Of a stretch of DNA of 64,000 bases, positions 1-9,099 are shown piece by piece. The position numbers and the translations under genes were made by a program. Origin of the DNA: Nitrospira sp. SG-bin2. GTDB taxonomy: Bacteria > Nitrospirota > Nitrospiria > Nitrospirales > Nitrospiraceae. How positions within the stretch are numbered: the first letter of the stretch is position 1; each line of letters begins with the position of its first letter. The notes beneath the pieces are model-generated. The model did no database searches, had not been told where the DNA came from, and worked only from the letters and a program-made list of their open reading frames with translations. The stretch is taken from assembly GCA_002083405.1 (NCBI GenBank), contig LVWT01000017.1:1-64000 (forward strand), written 5' to 3'.

Positions 1-54
1 ACTGTCGACACCAGCCTTTTCAGGGCTGTGCTCTACCAACTGAGCTACCTCGGC
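1..54 (-). tRNA. tRNA-Phe (GAA), 3' end cut by window edge
   Basis: Read on the minus strand, a 7-nt acceptor strand (GCCGAGG) is followed by TA and a D-arm with GCTCAGTTGGTAGAGC. The anticodon stem CAGCC/GGCTG encloses the loop CTGAAAA, so the anticodon is GAA (Phe). The variable region and start of the T stem are visible. The rest of the T arm, the acceptor 3' strand and the CCA lie before position 1. Confidence 0.93.
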
Positions 55-328
55 ACACAACTGCTTGTTCAAGAGTGACAGGGGCTGACATGAAGCAGGT
101 TGGTGATGCTTCTGCCGCTGATCCCACCGGGTGCGCATCATACCAAGATCACCGATCCGAGTTCCAGTTCTTTTCCGTGCGGGGTTCGAAACGAAGATCG
201 CGCCGGTCATGCTCCGGTTTGATGGAGAACTGAAAAGTCTATTCAGGATGCAACGTCTCAGGTATGATTTGCCTCGGGCGTCTGATTCGTGGCTTGAGAA
301 ATCGGATCGAAGAATGGGAGATTTCGTT

Positions 329-598
329 ATGCCGTCGGTTCATCTTGTGTCCGATGAGGAAGCGCCTCCTGTGCCTGCGGCGCCTGCTGCGACATCGTCA
401 TGGATGGGCTGGGGATACTTGGCGGCGGGGGCGGTGCTTGTGGCGGTGATCGGGACCTGGCTGGTCTGGTTCTCCGCATCGATTCAACGCCAATTCCAAC
501 AAGAAGATATCCGCGCATCCTGCCAGCGGGTCATGCCGGAGACGGCCGAACGGTGCTATGACACTGTGGTGATTCAGCGAGGAGGGGTGCGGCGGTGA
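329..598 (+). CDS. small single-pass membrane protein, unknown function
   Basis: The 89-residue product starts at an ATG preceded by GGGAG eight bases upstream. A polar, Pro/Ala-rich N-terminus is followed by one hydrophobic segment at about residues 24-46 and a short polar tail with two cysteines. Its TGA overlaps the GTG start of the outer-membrane protein gene that follows, so the two are probably translated together. An in-frame ATG at 131 would add about 66 residues of unlikely sequence, so I prefer the later start. No family recognised. Confidence 0.62.
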   Translation: MPSVHLVSDEEAPPVPAAPAATSSWMGWGYLAAGAVLVAVIGTWLVWFSASIQRQFQQEDIRASCQRVMPETAERCYDTVVIQRGGVRR

Positions 599-1581
599 GG
601 AGGACGACAAGGTATGGGCTGATGTGGGCGTCGCTGGCGGTTGTGTTGGGGCTTGTTGCTACAACAGCGGCCTCTGCCTGGGCTCAGGATATTGATACTC
701 AGACGAGGCCGCGCGTAGAACTGTCGGCGAGGTCCTGGCTCTTCACAAACGGCCAAACAACGTGGAGCCACGATGCATCCGGGATCAGTCCTGCATTCGG
801 GGATCCCACTTCAAAGCTGACCTATAAGGACAATAATACCCACATCATTGAATTCGGCGCCAAGCTGCATCTTAGCCGCCGATGGCATCTCGATGGTGAT
901 GTGGGATTTGCCATTGATTTTGATCGCGGCAGATTGATCGATGACGACTACCTGGCGGGTCAATATCTGTTTTCCCGGACAAGCAGCAATGTCACGGGAA
1001 CGGGGACCTGGTATGTCAACGGGAATGTCGGCTATCGCGCGGTGGAATTTCCAAACGGGCGCGGACATTTGGATGTGGTGGGAGGCCTCCGGTATTGGCA
1101 AACTGAGTACGAGGCCACCGGATTTGATCGTTTAGTGTGCGATCCAGCTGTCGTCATTTCCTGTGTTCCTCAGAGCTCGACAGCCCGCGCAATCACGAAC
1201 ACCAGTCATTGGATTACGCCTCAGGTTGGAATCAACACGGACTATCGGCTGACCGGGCGTTTGAGTGTCGGGCTGAAAGCTTCCGTGACTCCTGTGAGTA
1301 TCATCTATAACGAAGACGTTCATCATCTGAGGGGTGACCTCCGGCAGGATCCGAGTTTTTCCATGTGGGGGGTTGGATTCGGCGGCAGTGCCGAGCCGAC
1401 GGTCAAGTTCATGCTGACTCGCAACTTTGCGATCACAGCCGGTTACCGTGTGTGGTGGAACCGTACCTATACCGGAACCTGGGAAGTCCATTCAGTCGCA
1501 AGCGGCTCTCAGTCGGCTCCTCTGACTGAATTTCAAACGATTCGCCACGGGCCGACGGTCGGTCTCACCGCCTCATTTTAG
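595..1581 (+). CDS. outer-membrane beta-barrel protein
   Basis: The 328-residue product starts at GTG with GGAGGGG upstream and overlaps the stop of the preceding gene. It opens with a signal peptide (hydrophobic core, cleavage near AWAQD around residue 31). The rest is alternating aromatic/polar beta-strand sequence rich in Gly, Tyr and Trp, ending in the C-terminal aromatic T-A-S-F typical of barrels inserted by BAM. Two cysteines near residues 182 and 190 could form an extracellular loop disulfide. The specific family is not certain; an omptin-like or porin-like barrel is possible. Substrate unknown. Confidence 0.75.
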   Translation: MRRTTRYGLMWASLAVVLGLVATTAASAWAQDIDTQTRPRVELSARSWLFTNGQTTWSHDASGISPAFGDPTSKLTYKDNNTHIIEFGAKLHLSRRWHLDGDVGFAIDFDRGRLIDDDYLAGQYLFSRTSSNVTGTGTWYVNGNVGYRAVEFPNGRGHLDVVGGLRYWQTEYEATGFDRLVCDPAVVISCVPQSSTARAITNTSHWITPQVGINTDYRLTGRLSVGLKASVTPVSIIYNEDVHHLRGDLRQDPSFSMWGVGFGGSAEPTVKFMLTRNFAITAGYRVWWNRTYTGTWEVHSVASGSQSAPLTEFQTIRHGPTVGLTASF

Positions 1582-1603
1582 TCGCGACGAGCAGTTCCCA
1601 TCG

Positions 1604-2668
1604 TTATCGCCGTGGCCTGCCAGACGGCAGCGTTTCTTCCTCATATTCAAAAAAGAGCCGCTTGGCTTCCGGGTGCAGGTGGCCTGCGTGGCCGGAGGGG
1701 ATGGCTGCCGTCTTGAACAGCGGCACCAGCTTGCCGTTGGGATGGAGGTAGCCGGCTCGCAGCGGCACGGTGCGTTTGCTGTGGCGGACCAATTGACAGG
1801 TCGTAGGGCGGATAGAAGTCAGCCAGTCGGCGATATCCTGTGGATTGCCGATCGAGGCCGACAGAAGCAGGAGTTTGGCCTGTGATGGGCAAAAGATGAT
1901 GGTTTCCTCCCAGACGACTCCTCGTTCAGGGTCGGCAATGTATTGCGATTCGTCCAAAATCACGAGTCCGAGCGTATCCAGCCTGATATCGATTTCTCCG
2001 CTCGCCGCATCGTAGAGCAGGTTGCGTAAAATCTCCGTGGTCATGATCAGCAGCGGCGCCTGCCCGTTCTCCTGCCGGTCTCCCGTGAGGATGCCCACCT
2101 TATCCGGGCCGAAGATTTTTGAAAACTCTGTATATTTGGTATTCGACAACGCTTTCAGGGGCGAGGTGTAGATAACCGTCTGATTCTGCGCGATCGCCCG
2201 CTTCGCCGCTTCCACCGCCACGTAGGTTTTTCCGCTCCCGGTCGGGACGCTGACGACGACATCCGTTTCATCGAGCGCTGCCAAGGCTTCTTCCTGCCAA
2301 GGATCGGGCACGAATGGTTGTGGAGCCGGAACGCCGATCCCTTCCAGCCAGGCGGTCAAAGACACAGCGGCTTCGGCGCTCTCCGGCTCTCCGCCTCGAT
2401 GCGCAGGTCTTCTCGGAGGAGAACCCGCCGCGCGGCCTGCCGGGCGAGCCGGCGGTTGGGGGGGCTGCGGCTTCGATTGCCGCTCTGCGATCAGGGCCTG
2501 TACGTCAGATTCGAGGCCGGCGAGATTCTGACTCGAATGCTGGAGAATCATCTCGATCAGGCGTCGTTTGCCGGCCCGAAAATGCCGATGAACGCGGCCG
2601 CGCGCCAAGCGATGCAGGACCGCAACCGGTTGCTGAACGAGTAGTTGTTCGAGTTCGTCGATCGTCAT
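1604..2668 (-). CDS. Ski2-like helicase, RecA1 (N-terminal) half
   Basis: The 354-residue product has a roughly 110-residue basic, Pro-rich N-terminal region and then a single RecA-like domain. Visible motifs are Q-motif-like PDPWQEEALA (121-130), Walker A GSGKT (144-148), motif Ia TSPLKALSN (168-176), Walker B/DEAH variant LDESQ (238-242) followed by the Ski2/Mtr4-type YIADPERGVVWEE, and motif III SAS (270-272). It stops just past the end of RecA1, so the second RecA domain and arginine fingers are missing. Those are encoded by the gene immediately upstream on the same strand (2786-4645). ATP hydrolysis would require the two products to assemble. Likely an RNA or DNA helicase; substrate not visible. 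Confidence 0.85.
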   Translation of the reverse strand: MTIDELEQLLVQQPVAVLHRLARGRVHRHFRAGKRRLIEMILQHSSQNLAGLESDVQALIAERQSKPQPPQPPARPAGRAAGSPPRRPAHRGGEPESAEAAVSLTAWLEGIGVPAPQPFVPDPWQEEALAALDETDVVVSVPTGSGKTYVAVEAAKRAIAQNQTVIYTSPLKALSNTKYTEFSKIFGPDKVGILTGDRQENGQAPLLIMTTEILRNLLYDAASGEIDIRLDTLGLVILDESQYIADPERGVVWEETIIFCPSQAKLLLLSASIGNPQDIADWLTSIRPTTCQLVRHSKRTVPLRAGYLHPNGKLVPLFKTAAIPSGHAGHLHPEAKRLFFEYEEETLPSGRPRR

Positions 2669-2677
2669 AGTGGTCTT

Positions 2678-2780
2678 CGTAAGGCGTTAAAAGTTAGGCG
2701 TGAGGCGATGAATGCCGCTGTCACGTTTTCATGATCAGAGGAGTCTGACCCCTTACGCCTCACCCCTCACCCTTCACGTC
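2678..2780. repeat. GTGA/TCAC-type intergenic inverted repeat
   Basis: The gap between the two helicase halves holds TTAGGCGTGAGG on one side and CCTTACGCCTCACCCCTCAC on the other, which can fold into a long imperfect hairpin. The same words recur at 23059-23142, where the arms are nearly the same. It may attenuate or stabilise the helicase transcript. Confidence 0.6.
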
Positions 2781-2785
2781 TTCGA

Positions 2786-4645
2786 TCATGGCAATTCCTC
2801 CAGCACGCCGCGGCGGATCAGAGCGATCGCGCGTGATGCCGTCTCGGCCAAGCCCGGATGGGTCGCGCGCAGGGTGTGGATCTGCGACAAAAACTCCAGA
2901 GTTCTGGCGAGCAGCCGGTAAATGTCGCCCTCCGCCATCGTCGTCAAACGGCAGAGGCCGATCCATGTCAGGGTGGGGTCGGCGATCCAGCGTTCGGCCA
3001 ATGCCGCGACATCCGCCCGTAGAAGCGGGGGATCTTCATAGGGGGACAGGCTCTCCGCCAGTTTGCGCACCTGGCCCAAGAGGGAACTCAATCCGGGGCT
3101 GATGCGCGGAAACGAGCCGGGGCGGTCGTCGTCATGCGTAATGCTGGCCATGACGCCGGTGAGGAGAGACGGGTCGGCGCCGGTAAAGGCTTCGGCCCGA
3201 ATGAGCTCGGTAATGAGCAGTGAATGATCGATGCGGATGAGCCGCGCCCATTCCCCTTCGTCCGTGAGATGGGCAGAGGGTGTCAGATAGCCGAATTTCT
3301 GGAGCACCTCGACTCGCTCCTGGAACCGATGCCAGAGGCTGGCCCGTAGCGCCTGGATGGATTTGGTGTGGCGGTGCTGTTCCTGGCGAAGGCGGAGCGC
3401 GGTCGCAAAGTCCTTCTGGCAGGCCGGCCGTGAGGGACAGCTCGGGCAGGGAAAGTCGCCGAGAGATTGGACGATCGCATCCGGGAGCACTTCCGAGTCT
3501 TTGGGCACCATAATTGGCAGCGTTGGCAGCCGGGTGGGGAGTTCCGTCAGTTGATAGCTGAGTTCGTCGAATGAAGCAGCCGAGCACCAGGGAAACGCCG
3601 GAGTTTCGTCGCATTCAAATATCCGGTCGAAGATATCCCCCACATTCGACGCGGGACATTCGGTGACGGCGCCGTCCAGCCGCAGGACGGAAATCATCGG
3701 ATTCTTCTGGCCCTTGCTGCGGTATTGACGGAGTACGATCCCGCGTCCTCGAGCGAGCCCGACCACACGTCCCGGCGTCATGAAATGGAAGCGGGCGGAT
3801 AATTCCGGCGATTCATGCCGGCGGATCTGGTGGCGTTGCGGCCGTTGTCTTCGGACTTGATCGAAGGTCTGCCACTGGCTGATCCAATCGGTGCAGACGC
3901 GGGGGCCGAACGGTTCCATCTGCACATGGAGCCCATCCAGTTTCCGCTCCAACAGTTCGGCCCGCTGGTTGAGCTGGAATTGGGCGAAGCTCTTGGCCAG
4001 GATCGCCTGAATTTGCTCATGGGGGTGGGCTTTCAAGAGATTCAACACCATGGGGTAGCTGATACTGAATTGGCTATCGATGGATTCCGGATGGCCGGTG
4101 AACCCCTTCGTGAGGACGCCCAGATCGATATAGGGAGAGGGCGTGACGACCGCAAATCCCACCTGATCTTTTCCACGGCGGCCGGCGCGTCCCGCGATCT
4201 GCTGCACCTCGCCGATGGTGAGGTCGGTGAAGTCGCGCGACTTGCGGATGCTGGATTGGGTGATGACGACCGTGCGGGCGGGAAAGTCGACACCGGCGGC
4301 CAGGGTGGTTGTGGCAAACACGGCGTCAAGACAGCCCTGCCGCATCAACTCTTCGATAGCGATTTTCCAGGAGGGCAAGTGGCCGGCATGATGGGCCGCG
4401 ACGCCGATCCGCTGCACCGTGGGAATGAGCGGGTGCTCTGCGACGCTGGGATATTGCGCGATGACCCGTTCAAGCGCCGCCGCGATCGCATCCTGACGCA
4501 CCGGAGGCAGCACGATATCGGCGTGGTTGAAGGATTCCATTGCCTCATCGCAGGCGCGTCGAGATGTGAGAAACACGATGGCGGGCGTCAGGTGCTTCTG
4601 GCGGAGCGAGGCGATAAGGTCAACCGGGTGGATCGACGGGGGCAT
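2786..4645 (-). CDS. Ski2-like helicase, RecA2 and C-terminal half
   Basis: The 619-residue product begins directly at the RecA2 domain: motif IV PAIVFLTSRR (21-30), motif V ATTTLAAGVDFPA (111-123), motif VI QIAGRAGRRG with its arginine fingers (149-158). A helical region with the Ski2-type stretch around 190-225 follows, then a C-terminal part with a three-Cys cluster (C400, C403, C409) that could bind zinc or an Fe-S cluster. No Walker A or DExx box is present. Those lie in the downstream gene 1604-2668. Its ATG lies inside the 3' end of glgC, a 26-base overlap that suggests translational coupling. Together the two products make a complete Ski2-like helicase, but the gene order is swapped. 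Confidence 0.87.
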   Translation of the reverse strand: MPPSIHPVDLIASLRQKHLTPAIVFLTSRRACDEAMESFNHADIVLPPVRQDAIAAALERVIAQYPSVAEHPLIPTVQRIGVAAHHAGHLPSWKIAIEELMRQGCLDAVFATTTLAAGVDFPARTVVITQSSIRKSRDFTDLTIGEVQQIAGRAGRRGKDQVGFAVVTPSPYIDLGVLTKGFTGHPESIDSQFSISYPMVLNLLKAHPHEQIQAILAKSFAQFQLNQRAELLERKLDGLHVQMEPFGPRVCTDWISQWQTFDQVRRQRPQRHQIRRHESPELSARFHFMTPGRVVGLARGRGIVLRQYRSKGQKNPMISVLRLDGAVTECPASNVGDIFDRIFECDETPAFPWCSAASFDELSYQLTELPTRLPTLPIMVPKDSEVLPDAIVQSLGDFPCPSCPSRPACQKDFATALRLRQEQHRHTKSIQALRASLWHRFQERVEVLQKFGYLTPSAHLTDEGEWARLIRIDHSLLITELIRAEAFTGADPSLLTGVMASITHDDDRPGSFPRISPGLSSLLGQVRKLAESLSPYEDPPLLRADVAALAERWIADPTLTWIGLCRLTTMAEGDIYRLLARTLEFLSQIHTLRATHPGLAETASRAIALIRRGVLEELP

Positions 4646-5858
4646 GCAGTTTCATTCCCTTTGAAATAACCACGAGACCAGAATCAGTGATGGTGAATTG
4701 CCGGGCATCGGCGTCCCGGTTGTATCCGATCTCCGTATGCGGAGGGATGGTAACGTCTTTGTCGATGATGGCGCGCCGGATACGGCTGTGGGCGCCGATC
4801 ACCACGTTTTCCATCACGATGGACTCGCGAACGTCGGCATGGTCCAGGACACGGACGTTGGGCGACAGCACGGAATTCTGGACCCGCGCGCCGGATACGA
4901 TGCAGCCGCCACAGACGATCGAATCGAGCGCGACGCCCATGCGCCCCCCCTGATAGTCCTGCGAGAAGACGAACTTGGCCGGAGGAAACTGACCCTGGTA
5001 GGTGCGGATCGGCCACTCAGGATCGTAGAGGTTGAAGAGTGGGTCGACGGCGACCAGATCCATATTGGCTTCCCAGTAGGCGTCGAGCGTGCCGATATCG
5101 CGCCAGTACTGGACGGCTTTCTTATTCGCATCCTGAAACTTAAACGCGTAGACGCGCTGTTCCTCGATCATCCGTGGAATGATGTTCCTGCCGAAGTCGT
5201 GGGCGCCGGACTCCTGGGCGTCCGCCATCAGGAATTTGCGAATCGCGCTGGTGCGGAACAAATAGATGCCCATCGAGGCGAACGCATGGGCGGGGTCTCC
5301 CGGCAGATGAGTGGGCTGGGCGGGTTTTTCGTCGAACCGGGTGATGCAATAGTCTTCGTCGACTGTGATCACGCCGAATCGTGAAGCGTCCTGAATCGGG
5401 ATGTCGATCGCGCCGACCACCGCGTCGGCCTGCTTGGCCATCAGCCAGTAATACATCTCGGCGTAATTCATCTTGTAGATGTGATCGCCGGCCAGGATGA
5501 GGAGAAACTCAGGCTGCTCGCTGTCGAGCAGGAACATGTTTTGATAGACGGCATCGGCGGTGCCTTTATACCAGTCTTCGCTGATGCGCTGCTGGGGGGG
5601 GACGGAGGCGATATATTCTCCGAGCTCGGTATTGAGCACATTCCAGCCGATCCGGATATGCCGGTCGAGCGAGTGCGATTTATACTGGATGAGGACCGCG
5701 ATTTTCCGGAGCCCGGAATTGAGGCAATTGCTCAACGTAAAGTCGATGATGCGGTATTTGCCTCCGAACGGGACGGCCGGTTTCGCGCGCTGGTCGGTGA
5801 GCGGAAAGAGCCGCTCGCCTTTGCCGCCGGCGAGGACCATCGTGAAGATATTCTTCAT
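4620..5858 (-). CDS. glgC: glucose-1-phosphate adenylyltransferase
   Basis: The 412-residue enzyme makes ADP-glucose from ATP and glucose-1-phosphate, the committed step of glycogen synthesis. The N-terminal nucleotidyltransferase signature GGKGERLFPLT (11-21) is followed by KPAVPFGGKYRIIDF, a substrate region with LAGDHIYKMNY, and a C-terminal left-handed beta-helix with SVLSPNVRV-type hexapeptides. I start at the ATG of MKNIF at 5858; longer in-frame extensions lack family similarity. Its 3' end overlaps the start of the split helicase gene. No other glycogen gene is in the window. Confidence 0.95.
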   Translation of the reverse strand: MKNIFTMVLAGGKGERLFPLTDQRAKPAVPFGGKYRIIDFTLSNCLNSGLRKIAVLIQYKSHSLDRHIRIGWNVLNTELGEYIASVPPQQRISEDWYKGTADAVYQNMFLLDSEQPEFLLILAGDHIYKMNYAEMYYWLMAKQADAVVGAIDIPIQDASRFGVITVDEDYCITRFDEKPAQPTHLPGDPAHAFASMGIYLFRTSAIRKFLMADAQESGAHDFGRNIIPRMIEEQRVYAFKFQDANKKAVQYWRDIGTLDAYWEANMDLVAVDPLFNLYDPEWPIRTYQGQFPPAKFVFSQDYQGGRMGVALDSIVCGGCIVSGARVQNSVLSPNVRVLDHADVRESIVMENVVIGAHSRIRRAIIDKDVTIPPHTEIGYNRDADARQFTITDSGLVVISKGMKLHAPVDPPG

Positions 5859-5992
5859 GCGGCGAATTTTAGCAGGACCGGCATGAAATAGAAAGAAAGC
5901 GGAATCATTGACTTCCCGTTCCCTGCGGATAATACTAGCCGACAGAATCCAGCGGTCGTCCGCTTTCCATGTGCAGTAACAAAGGAGTGAGC

Positions 5993-6292
5993 ATGAAACG
6001 CGACGTTGTTGTGGCCGCCCTTCGAAATAGTTCCAAGCCTGTGGTGAAGTCTTCCAACAAACCTGTTGAGCCTGCAAACGACATGGCGTGGCGTGTCGAG
6101 CGGTTGGAAGGGCAGCTGCAGAAACTATCCGAGCTGGTTCGGGAACACGCGGAGGATGTGGACCGGCTGGTCCGGATCGTCGCAGAGGATCGGGATGCCA
6201 TCCGTCGGCAACTGCTTCGCAAACATCATGAGAAAGTGCGAGTCAGGAAACACCTGAGAGACACCGACTCCCGAAATGGGTTGGACAGCTGA
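5993..6292 (+). CDS. small coiled-coil protein, unknown function
   Basis: The 99-residue product starts at an ATG with AAAGGAG six bases upstream. The first 30 residues are basic and flexible. Residues about 35-75 form a heptad-like, charged coiled coil (RVERLEGQLQKLSELV...), and the C-terminus is Arg/Lys/His rich. It is divergent from glgC and followed by the metal efflux genes. A nucleic-acid-binding or scaffold role is possible, but nothing identifies a family. Confidence 0.6.
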   Translation: MKRDVVVAALRNSSKPVVKSSNKPVEPANDMAWRVERLEGQLQKLSELVREHAEDVDRLVRIVAEDRDAIRRQLLRKHHEKVRVRKHLRDTDSRNGLDS

Positions 6293-6472
6293 TCGTATTG
6301 CAACACCCTGCCGTTCCATCCCAGTGCTCGTCACCAAGTCAATCTGGCGCAGTGGGATACCTGCCGCAAATGCCATTAGGTTTCCAAGTTCTCATGCTGC
6401 CAGTAGAGTTGTCTTGTTTTATCAGTCGCCGTCCGCAATCAGTTGCCGGTAGCCTGGTCATATAAGATCCCT

Positions 6473-7837
6473 ATGTATAATGCTGTGGGAATGCCTCCGC
6501 CATTGCGATCTGTAGGCATTTTTCTGTGGACGACGTTCTTCCTCGTCGTCTTGTGGATCGCTCCATCGGGCGGCGAATCGGTACTGGCTGAGCCGTCGAT
6601 CGAGACGAGTTCCGAGCGGTTTTTCACCGCAACGCTGACCCCGTCGATGCAGAGCTTGCGATTGAGCCTTGATGAGGCGATGGGACTTTTTCTCAAACAG
6701 AATGTGGATCTCTTGATTGCCAAGTTTGGAATCGAATTCAGTAAAGGCCGGGAGATTACTGCCAGCCTCTTTCCGAATCCTGTAACCTCAGTCGGTGCGG
6801 TCAGTTCTCCCTTTCAGGGTCGCACATGGTCCAGCGGGGGGCAGATTGTTCCTCAGGTCCAGCAGTTGTTTGAACTGGCCGGTAAGCGAGGATTCCGGAT
6901 TGACAGTGCGCAGTTTGGGACGCAGTCCGCGGAGGCCGGTTTCGAGGACGCGGTCCGGCAGCTCAGCTTGGCAGTCAAGGATGCCTACTATCGTACGCAG
7001 CTCGCTCTGCGACGGCTGACTTTGGCGGAGGAGAACCGGGATCGCTTTTCTCGGATTCTGGAAATCAATACGATCCGATTCAAGAAAGGTTTTATCGCCG
7101 AAGTCGATTTGATCCGGATCCGGCTGCAATTCATCGATTTCCAATCCCAGGTCATTCAGTCGATCCAGGAAGCGGAGTCGGCTCGTTCAGACCTCCGCCA
7201 GTTGCTGCGACTTTCGCCTGCCACGCAGGTGGAACTGACCACTGAACTGATGTATCGGCGCCTGGACCCCGACATAGCCAGATTGCGCACAGTCGCCATG
7301 GACGCGCGTCCTGATCTTCGTGCCAAACGGTTGACGGTTTCTCAGCGGGAGGCTGACCTCGATCTCGCAAAGGCCTATCGGGTTCCGGATGTGACCGTCG
7401 GTGCGGGGTATGCGGTCCAAGGCTCTCGCGGGCCGGACAATTCGAATCAGATGGCGCTCAGTCTTGCGCTGCCGTTGCCGTTGTTCAATCGGAACCAGGG
7501 CGGTATCATGCAAGCAGAGGCGGCGGTGCAGACGGCGGAAGCCGATCTCATCAAGACCGTAAATCAGGTAGAAAACCAGGTGGATATTGCCTATCGAAAC
7601 TTGGTTCAAAGTCGCCGGTTAGTCGAAGCGTTTTTGGGAGGAGTGCTCGATGATGCGCGCTCCACGTTGACGATCGTCGAACGCGCCTACGAGCGAGGCG
7701 GGGCCACGATTCTCGACTTGCTGGACGCGGCCAGGACGTCGAGAATGGTCCAGCAAAATTACATCGAGGCGTTGTTCAATTATCAGCGTAACGTGCTTCA
7801 ATTGGAAAGTGCGGTCGGCCGGGACCTTACGTCGTGA
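6473..7837 (+). CDS. TolC-family outer-membrane factor of RND metal efflux (CusC/CzcC-like)
   Basis: The protein is about 454 residues from this ATG. After a signal-anchor-like N-terminus (WTTFFLVVLWIAPSG) come the two outer-membrane-efflux repeats of TolC-type proteins, with long amphipathic helices and the typical turns (LFPNPVTSVG near residue 100, RVPDVTVGAGYAV near 305). It would form the trimeric outer-membrane exit duct for the adaptor and pump encoded next. The start is uncertain: TTG 6443, ATG 6473 and ATG 6491 are in frame and none has a strong ribosome binding site. Confidence 0.87.
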   Translation: MYNAVGMPPPLRSVGIFLWTTFFLVVLWIAPSGGESVLAEPSIETSSERFFTATLTPSMQSLRLSLDEAMGLFLKQNVDLLIAKFGIEFSKGREITASLFPNPVTSVGAVSSPFQGRTWSSGGQIVPQVQQLFELAGKRGFRIDSAQFGTQSAEAGFEDAVRQLSLAVKDAYYRTQLALRRLTLAEENRDRFSRILEINTIRFKKGFIAEVDLIRIRLQFIDFQSQVIQSIQEAESARSDLRQLLRLSPATQVELTTELMYRRLDPDIARLRTVAMDARPDLRAKRLTVSQREADLDLAKAYRVPDVTVGAGYAVQGSRGPDNSNQMALSLALPLPLFNRNQGGIMQAEAAVQTAEADLIKTVNQVENQVDIAYRNLVQSRRLVEAFLGGVLDDARSTLTIVERAYERGGATILDLLDAARTSRMVQQNYIEALFNYQRNVLQLESAVGRDLTS

Positions 7838-7865
7838 GCCAGAAGACCAAGGTTGAGGTTGCGCA

Positions 7866-9053
7866 ATGAGGGGTCTTCCCAGGCATTGGCGGAGGCGATT
7901 TTCAGGCCGCATTGCGACCTTAGCCTTCGCTTTGATTTTGACCGGTCTCCTTGTCTCAGCGTGCGACCGGAGTGAGCCTCCCCCTACGGATGCGGCGCCA
8001 TCCCAGCCTGCCAAGAAGGGAGTGGCATCGGTCGACATGCAGCTGCATGTCGAGACGATGCTCGTCAAATTCGCTTCTTCCCGCCAAGGGCTGACACTCT
8101 CGGGCAAGGTGGCGTACGGTGAGGACCGGTATTCCCGCATCTCATCGCCATTACAGGGTCGGGTCGTCGAAGTACGGGCTCATCTTGGAGATCGGGTGAA
8201 AGCGGGGGATATCTTGCTCGTCGTTGATAGCCCGGATATTGCCCAGGCGTACTCGGAATATGTCAAGGAAGACTCAGACCTGCAATATGCCACCAGGGCA
8301 CATGAATTGGCGAAGGATCTCTACGAAAATAAAGCGATGGCACTTAAAGATCTGAAGCAGGCGGAGAACGAGTTGATCAAGGCGCGGGCGGAGTTTCGCC
8401 GTGCAAAGGAACGGTTGCTCTCCCTTCGGGTTTCGGCTGAGGAATTGGATAAACCGTTTGAACAGCAAAAAATCACCTCGCGGTTTGAGATGAAGAGCCC
8501 TCTGACCGGAATCGTCGTGGAACGTGCGGTGACGCCGGGGCAGTCGGTGACGGGGGATTCAGACCATGTGCTGTTTACGATCGCTAATCTGGACTTGTTG
8601 CAGGTCGTGGCCGATGTGTACGAGCACGATTTGGCGCTGGTGCGGGAAGGACAGTCGGCCATGGTAAAAGTCGAGGCCTATCCGGAAATTGAGTTTCCAG
8701 CGAAAGTCACGGCCGTGGGCGATATCGTTGATCCTGCGAGCAGGACGATCAAAGTTCGAGCCCAAGTTGATAACAAGTCCCACAAGTTGAAACCTGAAAT
8801 GTTCGCGCGGTTGCAATTGGACGTGAGTGATGCCGCACAATTTCTGACGGTGCCGCGCGAGGCGGTATTGGAAGTCAATGGCAAGCAGTTTGTGTATGTG
8901 GTGGAGGATGGGAACCGGTACGTTAAACGAGAAGTCAAGACCGCAAACATCTCCCCGGACCAGACGCGCATCGTCGAGGGGTTAACCAAGGGAGAGAGGA
9001 TTGTGATCAAGGGTGCCGTGCTGATCAAGGGGCAAGAGGTTAAGGGCATGTGA
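7866..9053 (+). CDS. RND efflux periplasmic adaptor lipoprotein (CusB/CzcB-like)
   Basis: The 395-residue product has a lipoprotein signal with lipobox LVSAC (C33), so it is anchored to the inner membrane. A biotinyl-lipoyl half-motif (SPLQGRVVEVRAHLGDRVKAGD) is followed by a long coiled-coil hairpin (about 120-200), the second lipoyl half (KSPLTGIVVERAVTPGQSV), a beta-barrel and a membrane-proximal domain ending in a KGERIVIKGAVLIKGQEV-like stretch. It follows the outer-membrane factor by 28 bases and precedes the pump. I see no extended His/Met-rich metal-binding N-terminus, so the metal is not predictable. Confidence 0.9.
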   Translation: MRGLPRHWRRRFSGRIATLAFALILTGLLVSACDRSEPPPTDAAPSQPAKKGVASVDMQLHVETMLVKFASSRQGLTLSGKVAYGEDRYSRISSPLQGRVVEVRAHLGDRVKAGDILLVVDSPDIAQAYSEYVKEDSDLQYATRAHELAKDLYENKAMALKDLKQAENELIKARAEFRRAKERLLSLRVSAEELDKPFEQQKITSRFEMKSPLTGIVVERAVTPGQSVTGDSDHVLFTIANLDLLQVVADVYEHDLALVREGQSAMVKVEAYPEIEFPAKVTAVGDIVDPASRTIKVRAQVDNKSHKLKPEMFARLQLDVSDAAQFLTVPREAVLEVNGKQFVYVVEDGNRYVKREVKTANISPDQTRIVEGLTKGERIVIKGAVLIKGQEVKGM

Positions 9054-9099
9054 CTGACCGGTCATTCTGTTAGGCAGCGTCTCCAGGCAAGATGAATTC

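Noticed and set aside
3815..4669. 284-codon frame opposite the helicase RecA2 half
   Set aside because: Antisense to conserved helicase motifs; no start signal.
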